This document shows, one piece after another, positions 37,656-48,000 of a stretch of 64,000 bases of DNA. The notes beneath the pieces were generated by a model. It saw only the letters and a program-made list of their open reading frames with translations, made no database searches and was not told the DNA's origin. The DNA is taken from positions 1,674,001-1,738,000 of the forward strand of contig NZ_CP128170.1 of NCBI RefSeq assembly GCF_030347395.1. Direction: 5' to 3'. The stretch comes from Microbacterium sp. ET2. GTDB lineage: Bacteria > Actinomycetota > Actinomycetes > Actinomycetales > Microbacteriaceae. The translations under genes were made by a program, and so were the position numbers. Each line of letters starts with the position of its first letter. The stretch's first letter is position 1.

Positions 37656-39665
37656 TCAGCCGGCCCGGACCACGTCGAGAACGGCCTCGCCGTACGCCTC
37701 GCGCTTCTTCGCTCCGATTCCGGGGATGCCTTCGAGGTCGGCCGCACTGCCGGGGCGGCGCTCGGCGAGCGCGCGCAGCGTCGCGTCGCCGAACACGATG
37801 TACGCGGGCACGCCCTGCTCCCGTGCGACGCCCGCGCGCCACGCGCGAAGCGCCTCGAACAGCGGCTTGTCCCCGTCATCCAGCGCCTCGCTCGCCGCGG
37901 CTTTGCGGACGCGACCACCGCCGCCCGATCTCCCGAGCACGTCGCGGCGGAGCGGCACCTCACTTGCTCCGCGCAGGACGTCGGGCGCCGCCTCGCCGAG
38001 TGCCAGGGTGCCGTATTCGCCGCGGGCGACGAGGATGCCGCGGGCGAGCAGCTGCCGGATGACGCTGCGCCAGTCCTGATCGGTCAGGTCGGCGCCGATG
38101 CCGAAGGTGGCCAGCTGATCGTGCCGCTGCTGGCGGACCCGCTCGGTGCTGTTGCCCCGGAGGATGTCGATGAGCTGCCCGGCTCCGAAGGACTGGTTCC
38201 GCTCGCGCTGGAGCCGCACGATCGTGGAGAGGAGCTTCTGCGCGGCGACCGTTCCCTCCCACGTCTCGGGAGGCTCGAGGCAGGTGTCGCAGTTGCCGCA
38301 GGGTTCGGAGGGCTGACCGAAGTAGGCGAGGAGGTTCTGCCGGCGGCATCCCACGGTCTCGCACAGCGCCAGCATCGCGTCCAGGTGCTGCCCCAGGCGG
38401 GTCTTGAACTGCCGGTCACCCGGGGAGGCGTCGATGAGGCGACGCTGCTGGACCACGTCGCCCAGCCCGTAGGCCATCCACGCGATGCTCGGCTCGCCGT
38501 CGCGGCCGGCGCGCCCGGTCTCCTGGTAGTACCCCTCGACGGACTTCGGCAGGTCGATGTGCGCGACGAAGCGCACGTCGGGCTTGTCGATGCCCATGCC
38601 GAACGCGATGGTGGCCACCATCACCACGCCGTCCTCGCGAAGGAAGCGGGCCTGGTGGGCGGCGCGCATCTCGGCCGGAAGCCCCGCGTGGTACGGCAGC
38701 GCGTCGATGCGCTGGGCTCGAAGGTACTCGGCGGTCTGCTCGACGGTCTTCCGGCTGAGGGCGTACACGATGCCGACCGAGCCCTCGGGCTGAGCGCGGA
38801 TGAAGGAGACCAGCTGCTTGCGCGGCTCGACCTTGGGCTCGATGCGGTACTGGATGTTGGGCCGATCGAAGCTCGCGACGAAGTGGCGGGCCTCGGGCAG
38901 GCGCAGCCGCTCGGTGAGCTCGCGATGGGTCTCGCGGGTGGCGGTGGCGGTGAGGGCCAGCCGCGGGACGCCGGGGAAGCGCTCCGCCAGGTCGCCGAGG
39001 GCGAGGTAGTCGGGCCGGAAGTCGTGCCCCCACTGCGACACGCAGTGCGCCTCGTCGACGGCGATCACGCTCAGCCGGCCGCGCTGCAGGAGCGCGGTGG
39101 TCGCGGCATGCGAGAGGCGTTCGGGTGCGACGTAGAGCAGGTCGATCTCGCCCGCGAGGTACGCGCGCTCGGTGGCGGCGCGCTCGGGCTGAGACTGCGT
39201 GGAGTTGAGGTACGCCGCACGCACACCGTTGGCCACGAGCGCGTCGACCTGGTCGTGCATGAGGGCGATGAGGGGGGAGATCACCAGGCCCGTGCCCGGT
39301 CGCACCAGGGCGGGCACCTGATAGGTGACGCTCTTCCCGGCGCCGGTCGGCATGAGGACGACCGCATCGCCTCCGGCGATGACGTGCTCGACCACGGCAG
39401 CCTGATCGCCGCGGAACGCGTCGTACCCGTAGACCTCTTTCAGGACCGACCGCGGGTCGCCGCCGGTGAAGTCGCGGCGCGCGACCCCCGGCGCTGCGGT
39501 CGACGCCACCGGGACGTCGTCCGGGGGCGGCCAGGCGTCCTCCGGCGGGTACCACTCGTCGTCGTCCGGCGGGATGAGGTCGGACGGGGCGAGATCGGAG
39601 GGCGGGAGGTCGGACGGGGGCGCTTCATCGAGGGGGTATCGGTTCGCGTGCGCCACGGCGGCCAT
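37656..39665 (-). CDS. recQ: ATP-dependent DNA helicase RecQ
   Basis: 3'-5' DNA helicase (669 aa) for recombination and repair. An N-terminal acidic, Pro-rich tail of about 65 residues contains three PPSDL/APSDL copies. The core has Walker A MPTGAGKSVTYQ, DExH motif VDEAHCVSQWGHDFRP, motif VI QETGRAGRDGEPS, and the zinc cluster CRRQNLLAYFG with CGNCDTC. A winged-helix region and a C-terminal HRDC domain with GIPGIGAKKREAYGE finish the protein. The ATG at 39665 is chosen as the first Met of the tail; homology alone begins later. Confidence 0.93.
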   Translation of the reverse strand: MAAVAHANRYPLDEAPPSDLPPSDLAPSDLIPPDDDEWYPPEDAWPPPDDVPVASTAAPGVARRDFTGGDPRSVLKEVYGYDAFRGDQAAVVEHVIAGGDAVVLMPTGAGKSVTYQVPALVRPGTGLVISPLIALMHDQVDALVANGVRAAYLNSTQSQPERAATERAYLAGEIDLLYVAPERLSHAATTALLQRGRLSVIAVDEAHCVSQWGHDFRPDYLALGDLAERFPGVPRLALTATATRETHRELTERLRLPEARHFVASFDRPNIQYRIEPKVEPRKQLVSFIRAQPEGSVGIVYALSRKTVEQTAEYLRAQRIDALPYHAGLPAEMRAAHQARFLREDGVVMVATIAFGMGIDKPDVRFVAHIDLPKSVEGYYQETGRAGRDGEPSIAWMAYGLGDVVQQRRLIDASPGDRQFKTRLGQHLDAMLALCETVGCRRQNLLAYFGQPSEPCGNCDTCLEPPETWEGTVAAQKLLSTIVRLQRERNQSFGAGQLIDILRGNSTERVRQQRHDQLATFGIGADLTDQDWRSVIRQLLARGILVARGEYGTLALGEAAPDVLRGASEVPLRRDVLGRSGGGGRVRKAAASEALDDGDKPLFEALRAWRAGVAREQGVPAYIVFGDATLRALAERRPGSAADLEGIPGIGAKKREAYGEAVLDVVRAG

Positions 39666-39699
39666 GCTACGCGGTGGCACCGACACCGGCCTCCCGCTG

Positions 39700-40236
39700 T
39701 CAACACCACCGCTCGGCGAGGCCGGTGACGACGGTGCGCGTGCGGTTGGTCGCGATCCCCAGCAGCTTCGCCGCGGCGAGCGGGTCGACCTGGCCCGCCT
39801 CGTAGCCGTCGCCGAGCAGGGCGTGGGCCGCGCGCCCGCGGACCACCATCCGCCCCTTGTCGCCGGAAGTCGCCTCGACGGCCGCTGCCTGAGGGGGCGT
39901 CGGGCTGCTCTTGAGCAGGTAGACGTAGTGGCGCGCGAGGCCCGGGTGCGCGGCGGAGAGCTCCGCGACATCCGCCGCCACCCGGCGGAACTCGTCCTGC
40001 GAGAACACGATCGTCGGAACATCGAAGCCCCGATCGGCGGCGAAGGCGGTCTCGAGGGCCGTCTCGATGCGGGTCTGCGACCGCATCGCCGTTGCGAATC
40101 GGACATTGCCGGTATTGATGTACGTCTCCACGCGGGTGAAGCCGAGGCTTTCCACGACGCGGCGGATGTCATCCTTCGGGAACACCCGCTTCGCACCGAG
40201 GTTGACGGCGCGAAGGAAGGCGAGATAGGTCGGCAC
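39700..40236 (-). CDS. DUF1697 family protein
   Basis: Small soluble protein (178 aa) of the DUF1697 family, recognised by YLAFLRAVNLGAKRVFPKDD, the TYINTGNVRFAT segment and a C-terminal NRTRTVVTGLAERW. Function in the cell is not established. The GTG at 40236 is preceded by TAGAAC with a 6-nt gap and no ribosome site, so the transcript is probably leaderless. It ends 34 bp upstream of recQ on the same strand and may be co-transcribed with it. Confidence 0.87.
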   Translation of the reverse strand: MPTYLAFLRAVNLGAKRVFPKDDIRRVVESLGFTRVETYINTGNVRFATAMRSQTRIETALETAFAADRGFDVPTIVFSQDEFRRVAADVAELSAAHPGLARHYVYLLKSSPTPPQAAAVEATSGDKGRMVVRGRAAHALLGDGYEAGQVDPLAAAKLLGIATNRTRTVVTGLAERWC

Positions 40237-40425
40237 GTTCTCGTTCTACCCGATGTCGCCGTCCGGGTCACCCGGTTCAGGTGGCGCGATCGGTGAACGT
40301 CGGAGCACCGAGGCCGCCAACCGCGCCACCTCGATGCGGGGTTTCCGCTGGGTGCGGGGCGATGTCCGACGCCCGGCCTAATCTCGAACAAACATACGCA
40401 TCTGCGATCGAAGGAGTGGGAATCC

Positions 40426-40946
40426 ATGTACGAAGAGACGCCTCTCGCCATATCCGCTTGGCTCGACCAGGAAGACGCGCACGTGGCCGACACCATCCGC
40501 CGCTTCGGGGTGCACATCACCTATGTCGGCGGCGAGTGCGGAGCGCCGGGCTGCTCCTGCGAAGACAGCGGCGAGGGGCCGTCCTTCGCCTACACGACGG
40601 GCCTTTTCGGAATCGGTCATCCGGAACTCGCGATCACGGGCGTGAAGTCCGGCACGGCGCAGGCGGTCCTCAACGACGTAGCCGGTCGCGTCCGAGAGGG
40701 GGAACGCCTCCTTCCTGGGATGCTGCTGACCTTCGGCGATACGTGGGCTCACCGTGTGACCGTCGAGACCATTCCCAACCCCGGCGAGATCGCGTTCGAC
40801 GCCACCGGCATTACCAGCGCCCTGATGTCGTCTCGGTGCCGCTGCTGCAACTCACCTACGACGACAAGAGCGGCAGATTCCCGTGGGAGAAGGGCTACGC
40901 GAACACCCCCGGGATGCAGCCGCGACCCGGGCAGTGGCATGCGTAA
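40426..40946 (+). pseudogene. DUF4262 family protein, single-base frameshift
   Basis: Short protein, about 173 aa when corrected. The first frame (ATG 40426, AAGGAG upstream) gives HVADTIRRFGVHITYVGG, SFAYTTGLFGIGHPELAI and VETIPNPGEIAFDA. The second frame continues RHYQRPDVVSVPLLQLTYDD and ends in FPWEKGY and QPRPGQWHA, the usual DUF4262 C-terminus. One base is missing at 40803-40806 (GCCACCGG where GCCAACCGG would fit). Without the correction the first frame reads on antisense through the helicase gene. No biochemical function is known to me for this family. Confidence 0.8.
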
Positions 40947-40956
40947 GTCCGGCGGA

Positions 40957-43518
40957 TCAGAGGCGCACGGCTTCGGTCACGCGAACCACCGCGGTGCCTT
41001 CGGCGACGGATGCCTCGAGGTCGACCTCGGCGCGGATGCGCCAGTCATGGTGTCCGGCCGGATCGTCGATCGTCTGCTCGACCGCCCAGCGACCCTCGGC
41101 AGCGTCGGTCTCGTCGATCGTCACCAGCGCGGACGAACGGGCGGAGCCCCCGGTGAGGATCTCGTCGTGCTCGTCGAAGTACTCGTCGAGCACGGTCGGC
41201 CAGTCGACGTCGGGGTCGAGCGCGACGAGTTCGTCGTCTCGCTGCAGCGCGGCCAGCTGAACGCGGCGGAACAGCTCGTTGCGCACCAGAACGACGAACG
41301 CCCGCCGATTGGTGAGGATCGACGGGGGCGCCGGCGGAACGACGGGCGCGTCGGGGTCGGCGGCCGGATTGATCAGCGCCTCCCACTCGTCGACGAGACT
41401 CGAGTCCACCTGACGCACCAGCTCGCCGAGCCAGGCGATGAGATCGAGCAGATCCGGGGTCTGTGCTTCCGCGGGAACGGTCTGACGGATCGCCCGATAG
41501 GCGTCGCTGAGGTAGCGGAGGACGAGGCCCTCGCTGCGACCGAGCTGGTAGAAGGTGACGAACTCGGCGAAGGACAGGGCGCGCTCGAACATGTCGCGGA
41601 CGACCGATTTGGGCGACAGGGCGAAGTCGCGCACCCACGGTTGGCTCGAGGCGAACACCTCGAAGGTCTGCTCCAGCAGCTCGGCGAGGGGCTTCGGGTA
41701 GGTGATCTCCTCGAGCGCGGCCATGCGGTCGTCGTACTCGACGCCCTCCCGTTTCATCGCCGCGACCGCCTCGCCGCGCGCCCGGAACTCCTGCTGCGAG
41801 AGGATCGGCCGCGGATCGTCGAGGGTGGCCTCGATCACGCTCACCACGTCGAGGGCGTAGTGGCCGGTCCCCGCGGTGTGCGCAGCGTCACCCTTGTCGG
41901 CGGCCTCGGCGCTCGGGCGGGGGGCTCGACCCTGCTCGACAGAAGGATCGAGCACCTCGATCGCTGCGAGCGCGAACGGGGACAGGGGCTGATTGAGGGC
42001 GAAGTTCGGCTGCAGGTCGACCGTGAGACGAATGGCACCGCCCGGGCGCTCCACCACGACGATGCCGGCGACGACGAGCGTGCGGAAGATCGCCAGCGCG
42101 CGACGTGCGAGCGCGAGCTGACGAACGCGCGGCTCGTGATTGTCGAAGACGAGGCTGCGCACATGCGCGAAGACGTCGCCGCCGCGGGCGACGACGTTGA
42201 TGAGCATCGCCGCGGTCAGCTGCAGGTGCGGGACGAGGGGCTCGGGTTCGGCGGCGACGAGCCGCTCGAACGACGCCTCTCCCCAGTTGACGAACCCCTG
42301 CGGAGCCTTCTTGCGGACGACCTTCCGCTGCTTCTTGGGATCGGACCCCGCCTTGGCGACAGCCGCTGCGTTCTCGATCTCATGCTCGGGCGCCATCACC
42401 ACCACGGTGCCCGCGGTGTCGAATCCGGCCCGGCCCGCCCGACCCGCGATCTGGTGGAACTCGCGGGCGCTGAGGTGTCGCATCCGCTGCCCGTCGTACT
42501 TGGTCAGCGCCGTGAGCACCACCGTGCGGATCGGCACGTTGATGCCGACACCGAGGGTGTCGGTGCCGCAGATGACCCGCAGCAGCCCACGCTGGGCGAG
42601 GGTCTCGACCAGTCGCCGGTATCGCGGCAGCATCCCGGCGTGGTGCACGCCGATGCCTGCGCGCACGAGGCGCGAAAGAGTCTTTCCGAACCCGGTCGTG
42701 AATCGGAACCCGCCTATCGCCTCTGCGATCTCGTCGCGACGTTCCCGCGAGACGATCCGGACGCTCGACAGCGCCTGGGCTCGCTCCATCGCCGCCGCCT
42801 GCGAGAAATGCACGATGTAGATCGGCGCCTTCTGGTCGGACAGCAGCTCTTCGACGATCTCGTGCGCCGGCGATCGCGAGTAGGAGTAGTCGAGAGGGAC
42901 CGGCCGGTCGACCCCGGTGATCTCGGCCACCTCGCGTCCGGTGCGTCGGCGCAGGTCAGTGGAGATCTCGGAGGTGTCGCCGAGGGTGGCCGACATGAGG
43001 ACGAACTGTGCGCGTGGCAGCAGCAGCAGGGGCACCTGCCATGCCCAGCCCCGATCGGGATCGCCGTAGTAGTGGAACTCGTCCATCACGACCTGGTCCA
43101 CCGCGGCATCCGACCCCTGCCGCAGGGCGAGGTTGGCCAGGATCTCGGCTGTGCAGCACACGATCGGGGCGTCGGGATTCACCGAGGAGTCACCGGTGAC
43201 CATGCCGACCTTCTCCGCGCCGAAGATGTCCACCAGGGCGAAGAACTTCTCGCTCACGAGGGCTTTGATCGGGGCGGTGTAATACGTCCGGCCGCCGCGG
43301 GCGAGCGCGATCGCGTGGGCTGCGACGGCGACGAGCGACTTCCCTGTGCCCGTCGGAGTGGACAGGATCACGTGGGCACCCGACACCAGCTCGATGACCG
43401 CCTCGTCCTGGGCGGGGTAAAGGGCCAGCCCGCGCTCGGCCGCCCACGCGGCGAATCCCTCGTACGCCGCATCCGGATCGGCGCCGGGCGGGACGGCTTC
43501 GAGCAGCGAAAGGGGCAT
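40957..43518 (-). CDS. DEAD/DEAH-box helicase of the DUF3516 (Ski2-like) type
   Basis: Large superfamily 2 helicase (853 aa) restricted mostly to actinobacteria, with a C-terminal DUF3516 region. Walker A is STPTGTGKSLVAVAA, the DExH motif VVMDEFHYYGDPDRG, motif III LMSATLGD, and motif VI HQIAGRAGRAGFD. Its Ski2-like architecture points to RNA processing, but the substrate is not established. The ATG at 43518 (MPLSLLEAV) follows CAGACT with a 6-nt gap and has no ribosome site. It ends 10 bp from the DUF4262 gene, convergently. Confidence 0.9.
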   Translation of the reverse strand: MPLSLLEAVPPGADPDAAYEGFAAWAAERGLALYPAQDEAVIELVSGAHVILSTPTGTGKSLVAVAAHAIALARGGRTYYTAPIKALVSEKFFALVDIFGAEKVGMVTGDSSVNPDAPIVCCTAEILANLALRQGSDAAVDQVVMDEFHYYGDPDRGWAWQVPLLLLPRAQFVLMSATLGDTSEISTDLRRRTGREVAEITGVDRPVPLDYSYSRSPAHEIVEELLSDQKAPIYIVHFSQAAAMERAQALSSVRIVSRERRDEIAEAIGGFRFTTGFGKTLSRLVRAGIGVHHAGMLPRYRRLVETLAQRGLLRVICGTDTLGVGINVPIRTVVLTALTKYDGQRMRHLSAREFHQIAGRAGRAGFDTAGTVVVMAPEHEIENAAAVAKAGSDPKKQRKVVRKKAPQGFVNWGEASFERLVAAEPEPLVPHLQLTAAMLINVVARGGDVFAHVRSLVFDNHEPRVRQLALARRALAIFRTLVVAGIVVVERPGGAIRLTVDLQPNFALNQPLSPFALAAIEVLDPSVEQGRAPRPSAEAADKGDAAHTAGTGHYALDVVSVIEATLDDPRPILSQQEFRARGEAVAAMKREGVEYDDRMAALEEITYPKPLAELLEQTFEVFASSQPWVRDFALSPKSVVRDMFERALSFAEFVTFYQLGRSEGLVLRYLSDAYRAIRQTVPAEAQTPDLLDLIAWLGELVRQVDSSLVDEWEALINPAADPDAPVVPPAPPSILTNRRAFVVLVRNELFRRVQLAALQRDDELVALDPDVDWPTVLDEYFDEHDEILTGGSARSSALVTIDETDAAEGRWAVEQTIDDPAGHHDWRIRAEVDLEASVAEGTAVVRVTEAVRL

Positions 43519-43628
43519 CCAGCGAGTCTGCCTGATGCGCGCGCCGTGTGGCGCCCCGCGGCGCGACGTCGTCCTCGCGGAATGCCCACGACGCGGCATA
43601 GGTTGAGAGGCACGACGGAAGGACACCC

Positions 43629-43949
43629 GTGGGCAACGAGACCGACACCGACAGCATCAGCGTCACCCGCAACGATGAGGCGGGCCGCTACGAGATACAC
43701 GTCGGCGACGCGCTCGGCGGATTCTCGCAGTTCGTCACCGACTCCCGCGGTCGCGAGCTGTTCATCCACACCGAGATCGACGAGGCCTTCGCCGGGCGCG
43801 GGCTGGGTGGCACCCTCGTCGGACAGGCGATGGCGGATGCCGCGGCGCGCGGTGTCACGGTCGTGCCCCGCTGCCCATTCGTCGCCCGTTGGCTCGGCAA
43901 GCATGAGGTTGCCGACCTCCAGGTCGACTGGCCGGAACCCCGGCCATGA
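43629..43949 (+). CDS. YjdJ/NATD1-type N-acetyltransferase
   Basis: Short GCN5-related acetyltransferase (106 aa) of the YjdJ/GTLF3B group. It shows ELFIHTEIDEAFAGRGLGG, the acetyl-CoA-binding RGLGGTLV loop, and VVPRCPFVARWLGKH, in the family's usual length. Substrate is unknown. The GTG at 43629 has a GGAAGGAC ribosome site. Its stop overlaps the pirin ATG by 4 bp. Confidence 0.9.
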   Translation: MGNETDTDSISVTRNDEAGRYEIHVGDALGGFSQFVTDSRGRELFIHTEIDEAFAGRGLGGTLVGQAMADAAARGVTVVPRCPFVARWLGKHEVADLQVDWPEPRP

Positions 43950-44974
43950 CACGCCTCGACGCATCGGCGCCGGGGACAGCGGGCGGCCTCGATGCTTCCG
44001 CCGAACTGTCCGCGTCGGTGGAGTGCGACGGCCCCAGGGCGCTGCTGCTCGAGTCGCGCGAGGTGCCGCTCGGCGGCGTACGAGGGATGGAGGTCCACCG
44101 GGCCCTCCCCCAGCGCGATCTGCCCCTCGTCGGGGCGTGGTGCTTCCTGGACCGGTTCGGTCCGCAGGAGACCATGATGCGGGTGGAACCCCACCCGCAC
44201 ATCGGGCTGCAGACGGTGACGTGGCCCCTCGTCGGCGAGGTGCGCCACCGCGACTCGGTCGGCAGCGACGTCGTGGTCCGCCGCGGCGCGTTGAACCTCA
44301 TGACGAGCGGTGCGGGGATCTCTCACTCGGAGTACTCCCTCGGCGACGGTCCGACCGCACTGGACGCCCTTCAGCTGTGGGTCGCCCTTCCCGAGTCGCG
44401 CCGGCACGGCGCCCCCGACTTCGAGCGGCACGAGTCGCTGCCGACCCTCCGCTTGGAAGCCACGACGGGCACCGACGGTGAAGCGACCGTCGTGATGGGG
44501 AGCCTCGGCGGGGTGGCATCACCGGCGAGCGCCTTCACCCCGATCGTCGGCGCCGAGATCCGCATCCCCGCGGGGTCGCGGGTCCGCGTGCCCCTGCGCG
44601 AGGAATGGGAGCACGCCGTCCTCGGTCTTGAGGGAGAGGTCGAGGTGTTCGACGTCGTCGACGAGCCCGAGCGTCGCGCCGCGGCATCCGTCGACGATCG
44701 CCACCTGCTGTACCTCGGAACCCACCGGCGCGAGATCGAGCTTTCCAGCACGGTCGACGCCACTGTCTTCCTCCTCGGTGGCGAGCCGTTCGAGGACGAG
44801 ATCGTCATGTGGTGGAACTTCGTCGGTCGCTCGCACGAGGAGATCGTGGATGCGCGCGAGGCCTGGCAGGCACGCGGCGACCGCTTCGGTCGGGTGATCG
44901 ATCACGGCGACGAGTGGATCCCCGCCCCACCGCTCCCCGCCGTACGCCTGACCCGCCGGCACCGTCGGGTGTAG
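43946..44974 (+). CDS. Pirin family protein
   Basis: Bicupin protein (342 aa) of the pirin family, metal-dependent with reported quercetinase-like activity in some members. The N-terminal cupin carries PHPHIGLQTVTW and SGAGISHSEYS, which supply the metal-binding histidines and glutamate, followed by LQLWVALPESRRH. The C-terminal cupin ends with the catalytically silent FLLGGEPFEDEIVMWWNFVG. Coupled to the acetyltransferase gene. A strong terminator hairpin follows. Confidence 0.92.
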   Translation: MTRLDASAPGTAGGLDASAELSASVECDGPRALLLESREVPLGGVRGMEVHRALPQRDLPLVGAWCFLDRFGPQETMMRVEPHPHIGLQTVTWPLVGEVRHRDSVGSDVVVRRGALNLMTSGAGISHSEYSLGDGPTALDALQLWVALPESRRHGAPDFERHESLPTLRLEATTGTDGEATVVMGSLGGVASPASAFTPIVGAEIRIPAGSRVRVPLREEWEHAVLGLEGEVEVFDVVDEPERRAAASVDDRHLLYLGTHRREIELSSTVDATVFLLGGEPFEDEIVMWWNFVGRSHEEIVDAREAWQARGDRFGRVIDHGDEWIPAPPLPAVRLTRRHRRV

Positions 44975-45011
44975 CGCGGGGACGCACCTGTCCCCCTGAT
45001 CCTGGAACGCC

Positions 45012-45050
45012 GACGGCGCCCGGACCGAAGCCCGGGCGCCGTCGTCTTTC
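45012..45050 (+). terminator. Rho-independent terminator after the pirin gene
   Basis: GACGGCGCCCGG and CCGGGCGCCGTC form a perfect 12-bp stem around an 8-nt loop, followed by GTCTTT. It sits between two convergent genes and could also stop the subtilase transcript. Confidence 0.85.
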
Positions 45051-45072
45051 AGAGCGTCGTCACACCCCCGCG

Positions 45073-48000
45073 TCAGCGGAGCACGAGGAACCCGGAGAGT
45101 CCCGTCGAGGTCTCGACCGTGTCACTGCCGCCGTACTGCGCGACCACGACATGCACGCCGCGGTTCTGCTTGGGAAGCGGGAAGGCGACCTGGCCGTCCA
45201 CAAGGGTGCCGGTGTACTTCTTCGCGTCCACGAAGAGGGTCACGTCGCCCTCGGGTACGACGCCGTTCCGGGCCGAAACCGTCACGGTGGCGACGAACTC
45301 CTGGGAGCTCGATCCGACGTAGCGGTTCAGGCTCACCCGCGTGTCGGAGGCCACCTTGACGAACACCTCGGCGCTCGTCGCGGTACCGGGGTTGATGTTC
45401 CCCTCGGCGGTGGCGGTGACGCGCACCGAGAGGGCCGCCCCCTGATCATCGCGGGTCACGCGGTAGCGGTCGGAGGTCGCCCCCTCGATCGGCTCACCAT
45501 TGCGCAGCCACTGGTAGGCGACGGTCACCTCGGCCGGGTCCCATGTGCCCGGGTCGGCGGTCAGGGTGCGTCCGATCTTCGGGGTCCCGCTGATCGAGGG
45601 AGCCTCGACCGCGACCGGAGCCGCGGCCCCCGGGTCGACCTCGACGACCGTCCGCACCGCCGAGTCGCCGTAGCCGACGACACCGAGGTAGCGCGTGCCG
45701 GGCTCCAGGCCCGACCACGAGACGGTGTACGTGGCGGCCACGCCCTGCTGCACGGGCAGCGGGTTGGGCGTCGCGGTGAACGAACCGGCGCCACCGGGGG
45801 TGACGACCGCCGAGGTGAGGTCCCACGTCAGCGGCTGGGTGATCGAGTACATGTTCGCGATGACGAGGTACGTGCCCGCCTCGGGGTCGTCCAGGCTCAC
45901 CTGCTCATCGGCCGAGGCCGTCGCCGACGTCCACGACTCGTAGTAGCGGAGGTCATCCGGCGCGACCACGCGGTACACGAACAGGTCGAGGTCGCTGCCC
46001 TCGTCATCCGACGAGTCCAGCTTCCACTGCGCGAGCGTCGCTCCCTCGGCCACGTCGACGATCCACGCGATGTCGCCGTTCTCGTCGCCGGAGTTCTCGT
46101 CTCCGGTGTGCCCCTCGACGGGGTTCGCGGGGTCGGTGAGCAGGCTCACCGGCGCGAGGCCCGAGAGGTTCAGCGCGAGGTCGCCGGTCACACCGGGCGT
46201 GATGGTCACGTCGGCGCTGCCGGTGATCCCCTCGCCCGACACGGTCGCCGGAGCATCCGCCGTCACGGGCTGCACCGCGAGCGGCGAGCGCGCGGTGGTG
46301 CCGTCGCCGCCGGTCCAGGTGAGGAAGCCCGTCGCCCACTGCTCGACCGGAGCCGAGGCGTTGGAGATCGTCACCGAGAACGACTGGCTCTCGCCTGCCG
46401 CCCCGAAGGTGAGGGTCGACGGCTCGACCGAGACATCGACGCCGGGAACCGACGCATCCATCGTGTACGTGCCTGGGCGCGTCGCGGTGAGGGTGCGGGT
46501 CACGGTCTGCTCGCTGGAGAGCGTGCCGATCGCGATCGAGGCGAGGTTCAGGTCGCTCGGGTCGATCGGCTCGACGCCGTCGAAGTCGCCGTTGCCGGTT
46601 CCCTCGATGAACGCCGCCCAGTCGGCCGGACCGTTGAGGTAGAGCACACCCGGGTCGAGGAACCGGCGCGCGTCGACCTGCCCGGCGCCCTGCGCGAACG
46701 GATCGGTGTTGGCCGAGCCGTCGGCGTTCACGGTGTTGTAGGCGGTGGTCATCATCGCCGACTTGACCTCGTCGGGCGTGGCCAGCGGGTTCTCGCTGAG
46801 GTACAGCGCGCCGAGGCCGGCGATGTGCGGCGCCGACATCGAGGTGCCGGAGAGCACGCCGTAGTCGGGGTTGCCGTCCGCGTCGTTCTGCACTGCGGCG
46901 AGAATCGCCACGCCGGGGGCGGCGATGTCGGGCTTCAGCACATCGCTGCCGTCAGCCAGCATCGGGCCACGGCTCGAGAAGCCCGCGACCTGCGGTACGG
47001 GAGTCTCGGTGCCGGTGATGTTGCCGCCGATGAGCGTCGCCGTCGGGTCGACGGTGCTCTGGACGTACTCCAGCAGCGCGGGGCGCGCGGCGGCGTCCAG
47101 GTGCACGGTCGGCACCGAGTGGAAGTCGTTGTCCAGCGACCCGGGGGTGACGTTGACCAGGATCATGCCGATCCCGCCTGCGGCGGCGACCTCCTGCGAC
47201 TTCTCCACACGCGCGTTCACACCGCGGTCGCAGACGACGATCTTGCCCGCGGCCTGCGCGGGGTCGACGGTGTCGAGGAAGCACAGCGCGGCATCGGCGG
47301 CGTTCACACCCTCGGCGGGGATGTCGCCGGCGTACACGACCGGACCGGTGACCTCCTCGCCCTCCTGCACGGTGACCGATGCTCCGGCTTCCAGGTAGCC
47401 GTTCGGCAGCTGGACGCTGCCCTCCCACGTGGGGATCGTCGAAGCGGCGACCGTGGCGTACCAGGGTGCTGCGTGGTCGGCGGTCGACGCGTCGGGGCCG
47501 CTGTTGCCGGCGCTGACCGACACGAACACACCCGCGATGGCCGCGTTGAAGAACGAGATGTCGTCGGGCTGCAGGGTGGAGGATGCCGCGCCGCCGCCGA
47601 TCGAGTAGTTGATGACGTCCACGCCGTCGGCCACCGCGGTGTCGATCGCGTCGAGCAGGTCGCTCAGGGCGCAGATGTCGTCGTCGGTGACGAGCGGGTC
47701 GGGTCCTGCCCAGCACGCCTTGTACGCCGAGACCTTCGCAGCGGGGGCGACACCGGAGATCGCGCCGAGGTCGATGCCCTCGATCGACGCGGCCACCTGG
47801 TCGTTGCCCGCAGCGGTCCCGGCGGTGTGCGAGCCGTGCCCGTCGTTGTCGCGCGGCGAGAGGTCCTCGGCCTCGAACGTGAAGCCGGCGGCGGCGGCGC
47901 CGTCGCCGAAGTAGCGCGCACCGATGAGCTTGGTCGAGTACGCCGACTCGTCCCAGGCCTCGCCGGTCACACGCTCCGCGCGGAACTGCGTGCCGTCGGC

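Noticed and set aside
40947..44481. Continuation of the DUF4262 frame to a 1351-codon protein
   Set aside because: It arises only because a one-base deletion at 40803-40806 moves translation into the antisense of the DUF3516 helicase.
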